From: Streptomyces chattanoogensis
GTDB lineage: Bacteria > Actinomycetota > Actinomycetes > Streptomycetales > Streptomycetaceae
Reading direction: 5' to 3'
NCBI RefSeq assembly: GCF_001294335.1
Contig: NZ_LGKG01000090.1
Coordinates: 83,245 to 147,244, forward strand
Length of the DNA stretch: 64,000 bases
The notes under the pieces are model-generated. The model saw nothing but the letters and a program-made list of their open reading frames with translations, did no database searches and was not told the origin of the DNA. The position numbers and the translations under genes are program-made. Positions 6,859 to 15,321 of the stretch are shown here, piece by piece (positions within the stretch are counted from its first letter, which is position 1; each line of letters begins with the position of its first letter).

Positions 6859-9443
6859 GCACCTCCACTTCGCCACCCGTGGCGGAACCCGCGTCGATAT
6901 CCGACCCGGGGGGACTGAGCCACCGGCAGATCCTCACCATCCTCAGCGGCCTGATGCTGGGTATGTTCCTCGCCGCGCTCGACCAGACCATCGTCAGCAC
7001 GTCGATCCGTACCATCGCCGACGATCTGCACGGCCTCAGCCAGCAGGCGTGGGCCACCACGGCCTATCTGATCACCTCGACGATCGCCACACCGCTGTAC
7101 GGCAAGCTGTCCGACCTGCACGGCCGCAAGCCGTACTACCTGGCCGCGATCAGCATCTTCGTCGTGGGCTCGGTGCTGTGCACGTTCTCCACCTCGATGT
7201 CCGGACTGGCCGCGTTCCGGGCGGTGCAGGGCCTGGGCGCAGGCGGTCTGATGTCGCTGGCGCTGGCGATCATCGGTGACATCGTCCCGCCGCGCGAACG
7301 CGCCCGCTACCAGGGCTACATGCTCGGTACGTTCGCCGTCTCCAGCGTGGCCGGGCCGCTGATCGGCGGCGCCCTGGCCGGACAGGACCAGCTGCTGGGC
7401 ATCACCGGCTGGCGCTGGGTCTTCCTGGTCAACGTACCGGTCGGCATCATCGCGCTGTTCGTCGTCGCCAAGGTCCTCAACATCCCGCACACCCGGCGCG
7501 ACCACCGCATCGACTGGTGGGGTGCGCTCACCATCGCCGTCGGCGTCGTACCGCTGCTGCTCGTCGCGGAGCAGGGGCGCGAGTGGGGCTGGGACTCGAC
7601 CAAGTCCCTCGTCTGCTACGCCGTCGGCGTCGTCGGCATCATCGCCTGGATCTTCGCCGAGCGGCGGATCGGCGATGACGCGCTGATCCCGATGCGGCTG
7701 TTCCGTAATGGCACCTTCAGCATGACCAGCCTGCTGTCCGTGCTGATCGGCATGGGCATGTTCGGCGGGATGCTGATGATCCCGCAGTACCTCCAGATCG
7801 TGAAGGGCGCCAGCCCCACCAAGTCGGGCCTGGAAATGCTGCCGTTGATGGCGGGCATGCTGATCGCGTCCATCGCCTCCGGCCAGATCACCGCCAAGAC
7901 CGGCCGCTACAAGATCTTCCCGATCCTCGGTACGGCGCTGATGATCGCGGCGATGCTGCTGTTCCACTTCCGTGTGCAGTGGGACACGCCGCTGTGGGAA
8001 ACCATGGTCTACATGCTCGTCTTCGGGCTCGGCCTGGGCGGCTGTATGCAGACCCTGGTGCTGGCGGTGCAGAACGCGGTGCCGCCGAAGGACATGGGTG
8101 TGGCGACCGCCTCCTCCACCTTCTTCCGGCAGATGGGCGCCACCGCCGGTACCGCGATCTTCCTGTCGGTGCTGTTCAGCACGGTCGGCGACAAGATCTC
8201 CTCGGCGTTCCGGGACGCGATGAGGTCCGAGCGCTTCCAGGCGGCCCTGCACGACCCGTCGGTGCTGCACGACCCGGCCAACAAGCCGGTCGTGGACATC
8301 GTCAAGGGCGGTTCCGGCGGCGGGGATTCCTCGGGGGTGCTCAGCGACTCGTCGTTCATCCAGCACCTCGACCCGCGGCTGGCCGAGCCGTTCAAGCGCG
8401 GCTTCGCCGACTCGATGCACACCGTCTTCCTGATGGGCGCGATCGTCGTCGCGCTGGCCTTCCTGCTGGTGCTGTTCGTCAAGGAGGTGCCGCTGCGGCA
8501 GATCTCCGGACTGCAGGCGCGAGCGCAGGCGGATGCGGAGGCGGAGGCGGATGCGGCGGCGAGCGGTGAGGTGCGCGGGGCGGCGGGTGCCGGCGGTGCG
8601 GAGGCACCGGCTGCACAGGGTGCCGACACCGCCGGGGCAGCTCCCGCCGACGCGGTCCCTGCGGCAAGCACGCCCGCCGGCCCCGTCATCGTGGGTTCCG
8701 TACGGGACGCCAACGGCAGCCCGGTGGCGCAGGCGGTGATCACCCTCATCGACGTCGGCGGGCAGCAGCTCGGCCGCGCCTCGACCACCGCGGACGGCGG
8801 CTACGAGCTGCCCGTCCCCGGCCCCGGCACCTATGTGCTGATCGGTGCCGCGGGATCCCGGCAGCCGCAGGCCGCGACCGTTGTCGTGGCGGGCGAGCCG
8901 GTGCGGTTCGATCTGACGCTCAGCGGTTCGGCCGGGCTGTCCGGCGAGGTCCGTGCGGAAAAGGGCGACGAGCCGGTGCCCGGTGCGCTGGTCGTGGCCA
9001 CCGACGTACGGGGCGAGGTCGTGGCCTCGGGCCTGGCCGGCCAGGACGGCGGCTTCGCCTTCGGCGAACTGGTCCCCGGCAGCTACACGCTGGCCGTCAG
9101 CGCCGACGGCCACCGCCCGTCCGCGCTCCAGGCCGAGGTTGTCTCCGGCACCCGCAACTGGTACGAGGTCCGGCTGGCGCACGGCGCGCGCGTACGCGGG
9201 GTGATCCGTACGGCGGACGGCAGCCCGGCGAACGACGCCCGGGTGACGCTGCTCGACCCGGCCGGCAATGTCGTGGGCACCGCCACCACCGGCAGCGACG
9301 GCGCGTACGTCTTCACCGACCTCGACGGCGGCGAGTTCACCGTCATCGCCAGCGGCTACCCGCCGGCCGCCCGCCCGCTGCGTCTGGAGGGCACCGGACG
9401 CAGCGAGTTCGATATCGAGCTGGGCCACGATCCGGTGGTCTGA
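6855..9443 (+). CDS. MFS exporter (DHA2) with three C-terminal carboxypeptidase-regulatory-like domains
   Basis: A drug exporter of 862 residues, far longer than the usual ~500. Residues 1-540 are a standard 14-helix DHA2 transporter: AALDQTIVSTSIRTIADDL in helix 1, YGKLSDLHGRK loop, VAGPLIGGAL in helix 5, WRWVFLVNVPVGI in helix 6. A cytoplasmic or external Ala/Glu-rich linker (about 555-610) leads to three tandem beta-sandwich repeats of about 80 residues (from about 612, 690 and 770). Each has the CarboxypepD_reg pattern: VxGxVRDANGSPVAQA, VTLIDVGG, STTADGGYELPVPGPGTY. Such domains usually bind or scaffold on the outer side of membranes. The gene overlaps the MarR stop by ATGA. The export substrate is unknown. 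Confidence 0.9.
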   Translation: MSTSTSPPVAEPASISDPGGLSHRQILTILSGLMLGMFLAALDQTIVSTSIRTIADDLHGLSQQAWATTAYLITSTIATPLYGKLSDLHGRKPYYLAAISIFVVGSVLCTFSTSMSGLAAFRAVQGLGAGGLMSLALAIIGDIVPPRERARYQGYMLGTFAVSSVAGPLIGGALAGQDQLLGITGWRWVFLVNVPVGIIALFVVAKVLNIPHTRRDHRIDWWGALTIAVGVVPLLLVAEQGREWGWDSTKSLVCYAVGVVGIIAWIFAERRIGDDALIPMRLFRNGTFSMTSLLSVLIGMGMFGGMLMIPQYLQIVKGASPTKSGLEMLPLMAGMLIASIASGQITAKTGRYKIFPILGTALMIAAMLLFHFRVQWDTPLWETMVYMLVFGLGLGGCMQTLVLAVQNAVPPKDMGVATASSTFFRQMGATAGTAIFLSVLFSTVGDKISSAFRDAMRSERFQAALHDPSVLHDPANKPVVDIVKGGSGGGDSSGVLSDSSFIQHLDPRLAEPFKRGFADSMHTVFLMGAIVVALAFLLVLFVKEVPLRQISGLQARAQADAEAEADAAASGEVRGAAGAGGAEAPAAQGADTAGAAPADAVPAASTPAGPVIVGSVRDANGSPVAQAVITLIDVGGQQLGRASTTADGGYELPVPGPGTYVLIGAAGSRQPQAATVVVAGEPVRFDLTLSGSAGLSGEVRAEKGDEPVPGALVVATDVRGEVVASGLAGQDGGFAFGELVPGSYTLAVSADGHRPSALQAEVVSGTRNWYEVRLAHGARVRGVIRTADGSPANDARVTLLDPAGNVVGTATTGSDGAYVFTDLDGGEFTVIASGYPPAARPLRLEGTGRSEFDIELGHDPVV

Positions 9444-9475
9444 CTGCTGACTGCTGACTGCTGACTGCTGACTGC
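9441..9475. repeat. 7-bp tandem repeat containing the exporter stop codon
   Basis: TGACTGC is repeated five times without change from the stop codon itself (TGA 9441-9443), followed by decayed copies (TGATGGC, TGACGGC). As 7 is not a multiple of 3, the array puts TGA into all three frames within 21 bases. Confidence 0.85.
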
Positions 9476-9530
9476 TGATGGCTGACGGCAGATGGCAGAT
9501 GGCGGACGGCGGACGGGAGCGGGTTGTGCG

Positions 9531-9563
9531 AGCGCCCGGTCGGGGCTTCCCCGACCGGGCGCT
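9531..9563. terminator. bidirectional terminator between convergent genes
   Basis: Perfect 15-bp stem, AGCGCCCGGTCGGGG paired with CCCCGACCGGGCGCT around a CTT loop, between the exporter gene (plus) and the DUF7144-like gene (minus). It can serve both genes. Confidence 0.9.
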
Positions 9564-9631
9564 TGTGTGGACGGCCAGGCCCCGTCCGGCGCGTACGGCC
9601 GCTTCGTCAGCGGCGGTCTACCCGCCCCTCG

Positions 9632-10018
9632 TTACCTGACCCGCCGCCGGTCACCCGTGCACAGCGCCCAGATGATGGTGATGTTGATGGCCAGCAACAC
9701 GATGGCCCAGAACGGCGCGTGCGGGATCCACAGGAAGTTCGAGAGCGCGGCGAGGGCCGCCAGGATGACGCCGACCACCCGCGCCCATGTCGCACCGCCG
9801 AACAGCGCACAGCCCGCGAGGAGGATGACGATGCCCAGAATGAGATGGATCCATCCCCAGCCGGTGAGACTGAACGCGAAGAAGTAGTCCCGTGTCGCGA
9901 CGAAGACGTGGTTGTGGGCGATGGCGGCAATGCCCTGGAGGATGGTCATGATGCCGCCGAAGATCATCAGGACCGCGGCCAGTACCGTCCAACCGCTGAT
10001 GCGTGTCCGAGAGGCCAT
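9632..10018 (-). CDS. small four-helix membrane protein (DUF7144-like)
   Basis: Integral membrane protein of 128 residues with four hydrophobic helices: WTVLAAVLMIFGGIMTILQG, a second after a short YFFAFSLTGWGWIH loop (LILGIVILLAGCALFGG), a third (ARVVGVILAALAALSNFLW) and a fourth (PFWAIVLLAINITIIWALC). The pattern and the GWGWIHLI sequence fit the DUF7144 family, common in Streptomyces and without known function. GAGGAG stands 7 bases before ATG 10018, which decides the start. It is monocistronic and shares the hairpin at 9531-9563 as terminator. Confidence 0.8.
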   Translation of the reverse strand: MASRTRISGWTVLAAVLMIFGGIMTILQGIAAIAHNHVFVATRDYFFAFSLTGWGWIHLILGIVILLAGCALFGGATWARVVGVILAALAALSNFLWIPHAPFWAIVLLAINITIIWALCTGDRRRVR

Positions 10019-10298
10019 CGCGCGCTCCTCACAGGAGAAACTGGGGCCTGGCATAACTGCAGGGAAGTAGGGACGCAGACAGGGGAGGCCCGACACCTGA
10101 CAGGGACACCCCGGCCGTCGACACCCGAGCCCGTCGGCGGACACGCTGCTCTTCCACGGTTTCACAGGGGCCGGGCGCCCGCATCTCCGCCGACTGCGGG
10201 GCGATCTCATGCGGGAGCACGGAGGTGCGCCCCGCCCCGGTCAGCAGCGGCGCACCCCGCAACGAGAGCAGCAGCCTCCCGGCCCGGCCACCGGCCCT

Positions 10299-11072
10299 TC
10301 ACATCACCGAGAATCCGCCGTCCACAAACACCGTCTGCCCTGTCACATACGCCGCCCCCGGCCCGGCCAGAAAAACCGCCGCACCTGCGAAGTCGTCCAG
10401 CTCGCCGTTGCGCCCCGCCATCGTCCGGCGGGCCATTGCCTCGGTGCGCTCGGGGTCGGCGAACACGGCTTCGTTGAGCGGGGTGCGGACGAACCCGGGG
10501 GCGATGGCGTTCACGCTCACCCCGTGCCGCGACCAGGCCTCGGCCTGTGACCGGGTCAGCGCGGCGAGCCCGGCCTTGGACACCCCGTACGCACCGCTGT
10601 TGCCGAACGCCCGGATCGCCTGCTGCGACGCGATATGGATGATCCGGCCCCATCCGCGCTCCGCCATCCCGGGCCCGAACCGCTGCCCCAGCAGAAACGG
10701 TGCGTCCAGATTGACGGCCATGGTGCGGTCCCAGTCGGGGACCGTCAGCTCATTCATCGGCGGACGGGGATTGACCCCCGCAGCGTTGACGAGAATGTCC
10801 GGCTCCCCGTGCCGCCGCACCACCTCCTCCGCCCCACGGCGCAGCGCATCCCGATCCCCCAGGTCGACGCTCACCCACTCCGCCGAACACCCCGCCGCCC
10901 GCAACTCCCCGGCCGCCACGCGCAGCGCATCCGCCCGCCTGGCCAGCAGCATCACGTCGGCCCCGGCCCGCCCCAGCGCCTCGGCGACGGCCCGGCCGAT
11001 ACCGGAACTGCCTCCGGTGACGAGGGCCCGGCGGCCGGAAAGAGAGAAGAGCGCGTCGAGGTAGTCGGTCAT
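10299..11072 (-). CDS. SDR-family NAD(P)-dependent oxidoreductase (gluconate 5-dehydrogenase-like)
   Basis: Classical short-chain dehydrogenase of 257 residues, cytosolic, oxidising or reducing an alcohol/ketone with NAD(P). Cofactor motif TGGSSGIG is at residues 19-26, then NAAG near 97-100, catalytic Ser in IHIASQQA and the YGVSK motif. The C-terminus [19 protein letters not shown] is typical. Overall it most resembles SDRs acting on sugar acids, but the substrate is not fixed by sequence. ATG 11072 has AGGAGG about 12 bases before it. The upstream GTG/ATG codons of the long open frame lie in repeat-rich noncoding DNA. No operon partner. Confidence 0.88.
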   Translation of the reverse strand: MTDYLDALFSLSGRRALVTGGSSGIGRAVAEALGRAGADVMLLARRADALRVAAGELRAAGCSAEWVSVDLGDRDALRRGAEEVVRRHGEPDILVNAAGVNPRPPMNELTVPDWDRTMAVNLDAPFLLGQRFGPGMAERGWGRIIHIASQQAIRAFGNSGAYGVSKAGLAALTRSQAEAWSRHGVSVNAIAPGFVRTPLNEAVFADPERTEAMARRTMAGRNGELDDFAGAAVFLAGPGAAYVTGQTVFVDGGFSVM

Positions 11073-11395
11073 GGTGTGCGAGTCCTCCTGGCGGGCGGTG
11101 TATGGCGCGGGCGGTGTACGGTGCGGTCCGGTGCAGGGCGCGCGTCCGGTGTACGGGGCGTCTCCGCGTCGGCGCGTGGGGCGTGGGCCACATGGGACGT
11201 TGGCCACATGGGACGTGGGTCCTGGGGCATGCCCGAACTGCGGTGTCCACCACGGTAATCCGAGCACGCTCCCAGCTCCTCGCGTGCCACCGGCCGCGGG
11301 CGCCCCCGCCCCCGGGGCTAGTGTGACAACGAACGCGAGAGACAAAGAATGCGAGACGCAACGCACGCAAGACCTAGAGGGAACGGGAAACACCC
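11073..11395. other. divergent intergenic region with short repeats
   Basis: No gene is seen here. The region separates the SDR gene (minus) from the VOC gene (plus) and must hold both promoters. It contains repeated GTACGG/GGTGTACGG words at 11097-11160 and a 15-bp direct duplication (GGCCACATGGGACGT at 11186-11200 and 11202-11216). The GGGACGT word recurs in other intergenic regions of this window. Confidence 0.4.
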
Positions 11396-11800
11396 ATGGA
11401 ACTGGCCCAAGTCCGCCTGCTCGTAGCCGACTTCCGCACCTCGTACCGCTTCTACCGCGATGTCCTGGGCCTGAAGCCGCAGTTCGAGGCCGAGGACGGC
11501 CCGTATGCCAAGTTCCTCTGCGACAGCGGATCGGCGGGCATCGCCCTGCAGGAGCGGGCCGATATGGCCGAGGTGATCGGCGAGCTGGGGGCGGAGCCGG
11601 GCGGGTACCGGTCGCTGGTCGTGTTGCGGGTCGAGGACGTCGACGCGTACTGCGCCGAGATCACCGGGCGCGGCGCCGTCCTGGTCCACGGACCGGGCCC
11701 GATGACGGACCGGATGAGGGTCGCGCACCTGAAGGACCCCGAGGGCAACCTCCTCGAGCTTCAGGAGTGGCTGGTCCTGCGTTCCTCGTCCGCGGACTGA
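11396..11800 (+). CDS. VOC-superfamily (glyoxalase/bleomycin-resistance fold) protein
   Basis: Small cytosolic protein of 134 residues with the paired beta-alpha-beta-beta-beta fold. The N-terminus ELAQVRLLVADFRTSYRFYRDVLGL is diagnostic, and the second module ends with VAHLKDPEGNLLELQEW, where the Glu is the usual metal ligand position. The family includes glyoxalases, dioxygenases and drug-binding proteins, so no reaction can be assigned. GAGGGAA precedes the ATG by about 10 bases. Its last 40 bases overlap the 3' end of the convergent HAD gene, a possible antisense interaction. Confidence 0.88.
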   Translation: MELAQVRLLVADFRTSYRFYRDVLGLKPQFEAEDGPYAKFLCDSGSAGIALQERADMAEVIGELGAEPGGYRSLVVLRVEDVDAYCAEITGRGAVLVHGPGPMTDRMRVAHLKDPEGNLLELQEWLVLRSSSAD

Positions 11801-12504
11801 CCCGCCGTCCCCACCAGCCCCAGCACCGGCCGCAACCCGTCCGGCCGCCGCTCGGCCGGCAGATGGTCCACCGGCAGATATGCGCAGCCCAGCGCCGTTG
11901 CGGCACCGTCGGCGGTGCGGTCGTCGCCCACCATCAGGACGTCGGACGGCGCCAGCCCCAGTGCATCGCAGGCGAGCGCGAAGATCTTCGGGTCCGGCTT
12001 CTGGACGCCGTGCTCGTAGGACAGGACGAAGCGGTCGATGTGGCGGTCGAGGCCGTGGGCCCGCAGCACCGGCCGCAGGTCCCAGCCGATGTTGCTCAGG
12101 ACACCGATACGGATCCCGCGCCCGTGCAGCTGCGCCAGCACCTCGGCGGCGTCGGGGTAGGGGGTCCAGGCGTCCGCCGCCATGGAGCGTTCGTAGAGCG
12201 CGTCGTACAACTCGGGGATGGGGAGCGGTACTTGGCGGGCCAGGCCGGTGTAGAGAGCGCGGTGGTGGGCGGCGTCGCGGTCGCGGATCTCCCACATGTC
12301 CGCCAGCTCGCCGGGGAGCTCGGCGGGGGAGGAGCCGCCGGGCAGCGCGCCCGCCCGCTCCAGTGCGGCCGCGAGACGGCGGATCTCGGCGTCGTCCAGG
12401 TCGGTGCCGGATGCGTCCAGGGCGGCGCGCAGCCAGGACTCGGCGGACTCGATCCGCATCAGCGTTCCGGAGAAGTCGAAGAGCACACCCTTGATCGTCG
12501 TCAT
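11761..12504 (-). CDS. HAD-superfamily hydrolase with DxS in motif I
   Basis: HAD-fold protein of 247 residues. Motif I reads VLFDFSGTLMR: the nucleophile Asp is present (about residue 10) but the second, acid/base Asp is Ser (about 12). Motif II is IGVLSNIGWDL, motif III HGVQKPDPKIFALA, motif IV MVGDDRTADGAAT, so the rest of the active site is intact. Loss of the second Asp is known in HAD enzymes that are not phosphatases or are slow ones. ATG 12504 follows an AGGA-like box; an in-frame ATG lies 9 bases upstream. The 3' end overlaps the VOC gene by 40 bases on the other strand. Confidence 0.85.
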   Translation of the reverse strand: MTTIKGVLFDFSGTLMRIESAESWLRAALDASGTDLDDAEIRRLAAALERAGALPGGSSPAELPGELADMWEIRDRDAAHHRALYTGLARQVPLPIPELYDALYERSMAADAWTPYPDAAEVLAQLHGRGIRIGVLSNIGWDLRPVLRAHGLDRHIDRFVLSYEHGVQKPDPKIFALACDALGLAPSDVLMVGDDRTADGAATALGCAYLPVDHLPAERRPDGLRPVLGLVGTAGQSADEERRTSHS

Positions 12505-12579
12505 GACTGCCATCCTGACCGGTGTACGGCACCGGGCCAACACCGCGAGCCGGGCGGCGTACCCGCTCCGTGCCCGTGC

Positions 12580-12745
12580 CCCGGATACACCGCGGCCCCA
12601 CCGGCCACCAGCGCCCCGCCCAGCAGCCGGCCCGCGACGACATCCGACGGCCAGTGCACGCCCGGCCGATCAGCGCCGTCAGCGCATGCTGCAGCGCCGT
12701 ACCGGCGAGCGCGGTGGCCGCCACCCGGATGCAGTCGGTTGATGG
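12580..12745 (-). pseudogene. PAP2-family phosphatase remnant
   Basis: On the minus strand one frame reads VAATALAGTALQHALTALIG and then, after a frameshift near 12660, another reads PGVHWPSDVVAGRLLGGALVAGGAAVY. This is the C-terminal part of a membrane PAP2 phosphatase, including the third catalytic motif with its His and Asp (GVHWPSD). The first two motifs (KxxxxxxRP and PSGH) and the N-terminal helices are absent, so it cannot be active. Confidence 0.65.
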
Positions 12746-12838
12746 GGGCCATGGGGTGATCCTCGCCGACGCGCGGAGTGAGGGCGAGGCGGCCGATGCA
12801 CCTGATGCACCAATCGCCCAACGTGCCGAGTGACGGCG

Positions 12839-13774
12839 CTAGGTCAGCGCGCTCAGTCCGGGAATGAAGGTCACCAGCAGCGGTACGGCGGGGACCAGGG
12901 CGGCGAACGCCGTCATCCGCAGCCGGCGTCCGGGGGTGAAGCGGGGGGCGGGCGTCAGCAGCCGGTCCACCCGCTGCGGGACCTGTGCGAGCTGCGGCGG
13001 GCAGGGGCCGAACACCCCGCGGTCCTCGTTGAGTTCGACCAGCGCGAGGGCGATCGTCAGCCGGCCGAAACGGCGCGAGGCCGAGTCGTCGGCGGCCAGC
13101 TCGACCAGCCGGTGCACCTGGTCGCGGAAGGCGGCGAAGACCGGGACCTGCGGGAAGCCGGCGGCCAGTGCGCTCGCGCAGTACAGGAGGAGGTCGTGCC
13201 GGGCGCGTGCGTGTCCCTGCTCATGGGCGATCAGCGCGTCCAGCTGACGGCCCTTCAGCCTGCGCAACGCCGAGGTGGTGATGACCAGTTGGGGCGAGGA
13301 CTGCTGCAACCGCCAGGCCTGCGGGCGGTCGCCCTCCAGGACCACCAGTCGCTGTCCGGACGGCTCTTCCCCGGGCAACAGCGGTGCGCGGCGCAGCAGA
13401 TCGGCGCGGCGCCGCCGACGGCGGGCGCGGGCGGCTCGTACCTCGCGGGTCAGGGCCACGGCCGTCCAGGCGCCACCGCCCGCCAGGGAGACGGCCAGTG
13501 CCCCGGCCCACGGCCCGTACGCATTGAGGGCATACGCCTCGACGACCACCCGCGGTGCGAGCCCGAAGACCGGGCTGCGGACGCTCTCCCAGGCGGCGGC
13601 CGCACTCAGCGACATCGCGAGCCCGCAGCACAGCAGTACCCCGGCCACCACGCACTGCCACACCCACAGGGCGAGCACCGGCTCGCGGTCGGGCCAGTCG
13701 GAACGGGCCATCAGGCGCGGCGCCATCGCCGCGGCCAGCGCGCCGAGAACCATCAGCGCGAGGGGGACCATCAT
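12839..13774 (-). CDS. M56-family membrane zinc metalloprotease (BlaR1/HtpX-like)
   Basis: Integral membrane peptidase of 311 residues. Two to three N-terminal helices (VPLALMVLGALAAAMAP; VVAGVLLCCGLAMSLS; YGPWAGALAVSLAGGGAW) precede a cytosolic catalytic domain with the zinc motif HEQGH (LIAHEQGHARARHD) and the third ligand Glu in HRLVELAADDSA. A final helix is AFAALVPAVPLLVTFIPG. Streptomyces M56 genes normally sit beside a BlaI/CopY-type repressor; none is found here, and the 3' neighbour is only the PAP2 remnant. It shares orientation with the DUF5134 gene 187 bases upstream. Substrate unknown. Confidence 0.88.
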   Translation of the reverse strand: MMVPLALMVLGALAAAMAPRLMARSDWPDREPVLALWVWQCVVAGVLLCCGLAMSLSAAAAWESVRSPVFGLAPRVVVEAYALNAYGPWAGALAVSLAGGGAWTAVALTREVRAARARRRRRRADLLRRAPLLPGEEPSGQRLVVLEGDRPQAWRLQQSSPQLVITTSALRRLKGRQLDALIAHEQGHARARHDLLLYCASALAAGFPQVPVFAAFRDQVHRLVELAADDSASRRFGRLTIALALVELNEDRGVFGPCPPQLAQVPQRVDRLLTPAPRFTPGRRLRMTAFAALVPAVPLLVTFIPGLSALT

Positions 13775-13961
13775 GGCGCCAGCCTATGAGTGGCGGCTAC
13801 CAGTGGGTACGGTCGCGCGGTGTATGTGAGGTACGACACCCCTGGGAGAGGTGTGGGACGCGTACGTCCGCAAACCCGCCGCGGAACGTCCTTCGCAGGT
13901 CAGACGGTCGGCAGGACGGGACGTCGGCAGGACGGCACGTCGGCGTCAGGCGGTCGGCCGG

Positions 13962-14555
13962 TCAGACGGTCAGCAGCATGGCGAGCATGGCGATACCCAT
14001 CGCCACCCGGCAGGCCGCCACCACCGCCGGCCGCCCATCGGCCCGCGGGCGATCGACCGCCGAGCCGTCGGCCACCACGGCCGGGGGCGCCAGACGTACT
14101 CCGGCGGCGAGGACGAAAACGGTGTAATACGCGAGCAACAGGCCGGTCAGCAACGGCACCCCGCCCGGCGTCGTATGGCTCATCGGACCGGTGTGACCCA
14201 GGTGGTGCGGCTGCACCACGCCGCCGGCCCGTTCACCGCCCACCGGGGGCAGCACCATCGCCAGCGCCATATACACCATGGCCAGCGCGCCGACGGCATG
14301 ATGGATATGACGGCACACCAGCGCCCACAGCCCCATCGCCCCGAAGGCGGCGACGAACAGCCAGGGCGACCACGACGGCGGCGCCACGGCCGACGCGGGC
14401 AGCGCCATCACCGCCATCCCCGACGCCATCATCCCCTCGCCGCGCACCTCCACCCGCTGCGCGACCGGGCCCGTACGCGCCCTCGACAGGCAGTACACAC
14501 CCGCCGCACCGCACAGCAGCACCAGCAGCCAGCCGACCAACGGCGATCCGTGCAC
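13962..14555 (-). CDS. DUF5134 integral membrane protein
   Basis: Membrane protein of 197 residues with about six helices, for example LVGWLLVLLCGAAGVYCL, WLFVAAFGAMGLWALVC and VPLLTGLLLAYYTVFVLAAG. His/Met-rich segments (CRHIHHAVGALAMVYMALAM and QPHHLGHTGPMSHTTPGG) between helices look suited to bind copper or another metal, as the family is often found near metal-responsive M56/BlaI genes; both points are inference. The start is GTG 14555 with GGGGAGG about 6 bases upstream; a longer open frame upstream is not supported. The M56 peptidase gene follows on the same strand. Confidence 0.8.
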   Translation of the reverse strand: MHGSPLVGWLLVLLCGAAGVYCLSRARTGPVAQRVEVRGEGMMASGMAVMALPASAVAPPSWSPWLFVAAFGAMGLWALVCRHIHHAVGALAMVYMALAMVLPPVGGERAGGVVQPHHLGHTGPMSHTTPGGVPLLTGLLLAYYTVFVLAAGVRLAPPAVVADGSAVDRPRADGRPAVVAACRVAMGIAMLAMLLTV

Positions 14556-14680
14556 GGCACCTCCCCCACACGCTCGACGCCAGGCTGCCCAGATCCGGCA
14601 GGGCGCATGGGAGCGCACCGGCGCAACGGGGGAGCACGGACGGCGGTAACGGCGGCGCAGTGCGCCGCCGACGGGAGCGG

Positions 14681-14790
14681 TCAGGGGCGATAGCGCAGCG
14701 GATGGTCCGCGGGCACCTCGGTCACCACGATCCGATGGCCGTCCGGATCCTGGAGCCACCTCGCGGCGACGCATCTGGCACCCCTTGGGC
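14681..14790 (-). pseudogene. VOC-family protein, C-terminal remnant
   Basis: The minus strand encodes RWLQDPDGHRIVVTEVP followed by ADHPLRYRP and a stop at 14681-14683. This is nearly the same as the end of the intact VOC gene at 17989-18375 (WLADPDGHKVVIVEIP, ADHPLRYRP). Upstream the frame is closed and no N-terminal module is found, so only the last ~35 codons of a paralogue survive. Confidence 0.6.
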
Positions 14791-14849
14791 GTCACCTCGT
14801 GGGAGGCGTACTGCGCGGCGGAGTTCCGCATCAGCCGCGCCCGGCTCCC

Positions 14850-15248
14850 TCAGCAGTTCGCGCTGTAGCGGATGCACCCGGGCGGCGGAGCATGGCTGCT
14901 GTCCTGCTGGTGCTGCGCGAGCACCAACACCCCGCCGGCCAGGAGGGCCACCAGCAGATGTGTGATCACCGTCCAGCGGGCACGGAAGACTCCCGCGAGA
15001 ACCGCCATGATGAGTACGGCAATCAGCACCACCCACACCCGCCCGATGTGGGCAACACCGGCCGCGTCGATCTGGTCTTGGTCGCCCTGCGCTGCCCATA
15101 CCTCGAGGCCGAAACCCAGCATCCAGTCCAGCACAAGCCACGCGGTCTCCAGCAGGAACAGCGGGATCGCAAAGGCGAGGTCCACGCCCCAGCGTGTTCG
15201 GTGCGACCAGGGGCGCCAGCGATCCGGCGCCGGAGGGGTGTTCGTCAT
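14850..15248 (-). CDS. small membrane protein (DUF6234-like)
   Basis: Membrane protein of 132 residues. After a hydrophilic start (MTNTPPAPDRWRPWSHRTRW) come three helices: VDLAFAIPLFLLETAWLVLDWML, VWVVLIAVLIMAVLAGVF (about residue 75) and VITHLLVALLAGGVLVLAQ (about 100). The arrangement resembles the DUF6234 family of Streptomyces; I give that name with moderate confidence and no function. The ATG lacks a clear Shine-Dalgarno box. Two perfect palindromes stand 35-73 bases before the start, so expression is probably regulated. Confidence 0.7.
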   Translation of the reverse strand: MTNTPPAPDRWRPWSHRTRWGVDLAFAIPLFLLETAWLVLDWMLGFGLEVWAAQGDQDQIDAAGVAHIGRVWVVLIAVLIMAVLAGVFRARWTVITHLLVALLAGGVLVLAQHQQDSSHAPPPGCIRYSANC

Positions 15249-15282
15249 GGCCGCAGAGTGCCGAGCCTGGCAGCGGTGCGCA

Positions 15283-15321
15283 TGAGTACGCGTACTCAGT
15301 GCGAGGTCATTTCGGCCGAAA
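15283..15321. promoter_or_regulatory. two perfect palindromes upstream of the small membrane protein gene
   Basis: TGAGTACGCGTACTCA (15283-15298, 16 bases) and TTTCGGCCGAAA (15310-15321, 12 bases) are both perfect dyads, with centres 25 bases apart, in the promoter position of the minus-strand gene starting at 15248. They look like binding sites for one or two dimeric regulators. The cognate proteins are not evident. Confidence 0.5.

Noticed and set aside
6138..9428. Open frame of 1096 codons on the minus strand across the MarR-exporter operon
   Set aside because: It mirrors the exporter gene. The plus strand has strong family matches, membrane helices and a proper ATGA junction, while the minus frame is His/Asp/Arg-rich with no recognisable domain, the usual shadow in high-GC DNA.
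12839..14693. Several plus-strand frames opposite the M56 and DUF5134 genes
   Set aside because: The minus-strand proteins have clear catalytic motifs and membrane helices; the plus frames are low-complexity Arg/Pro-rich.
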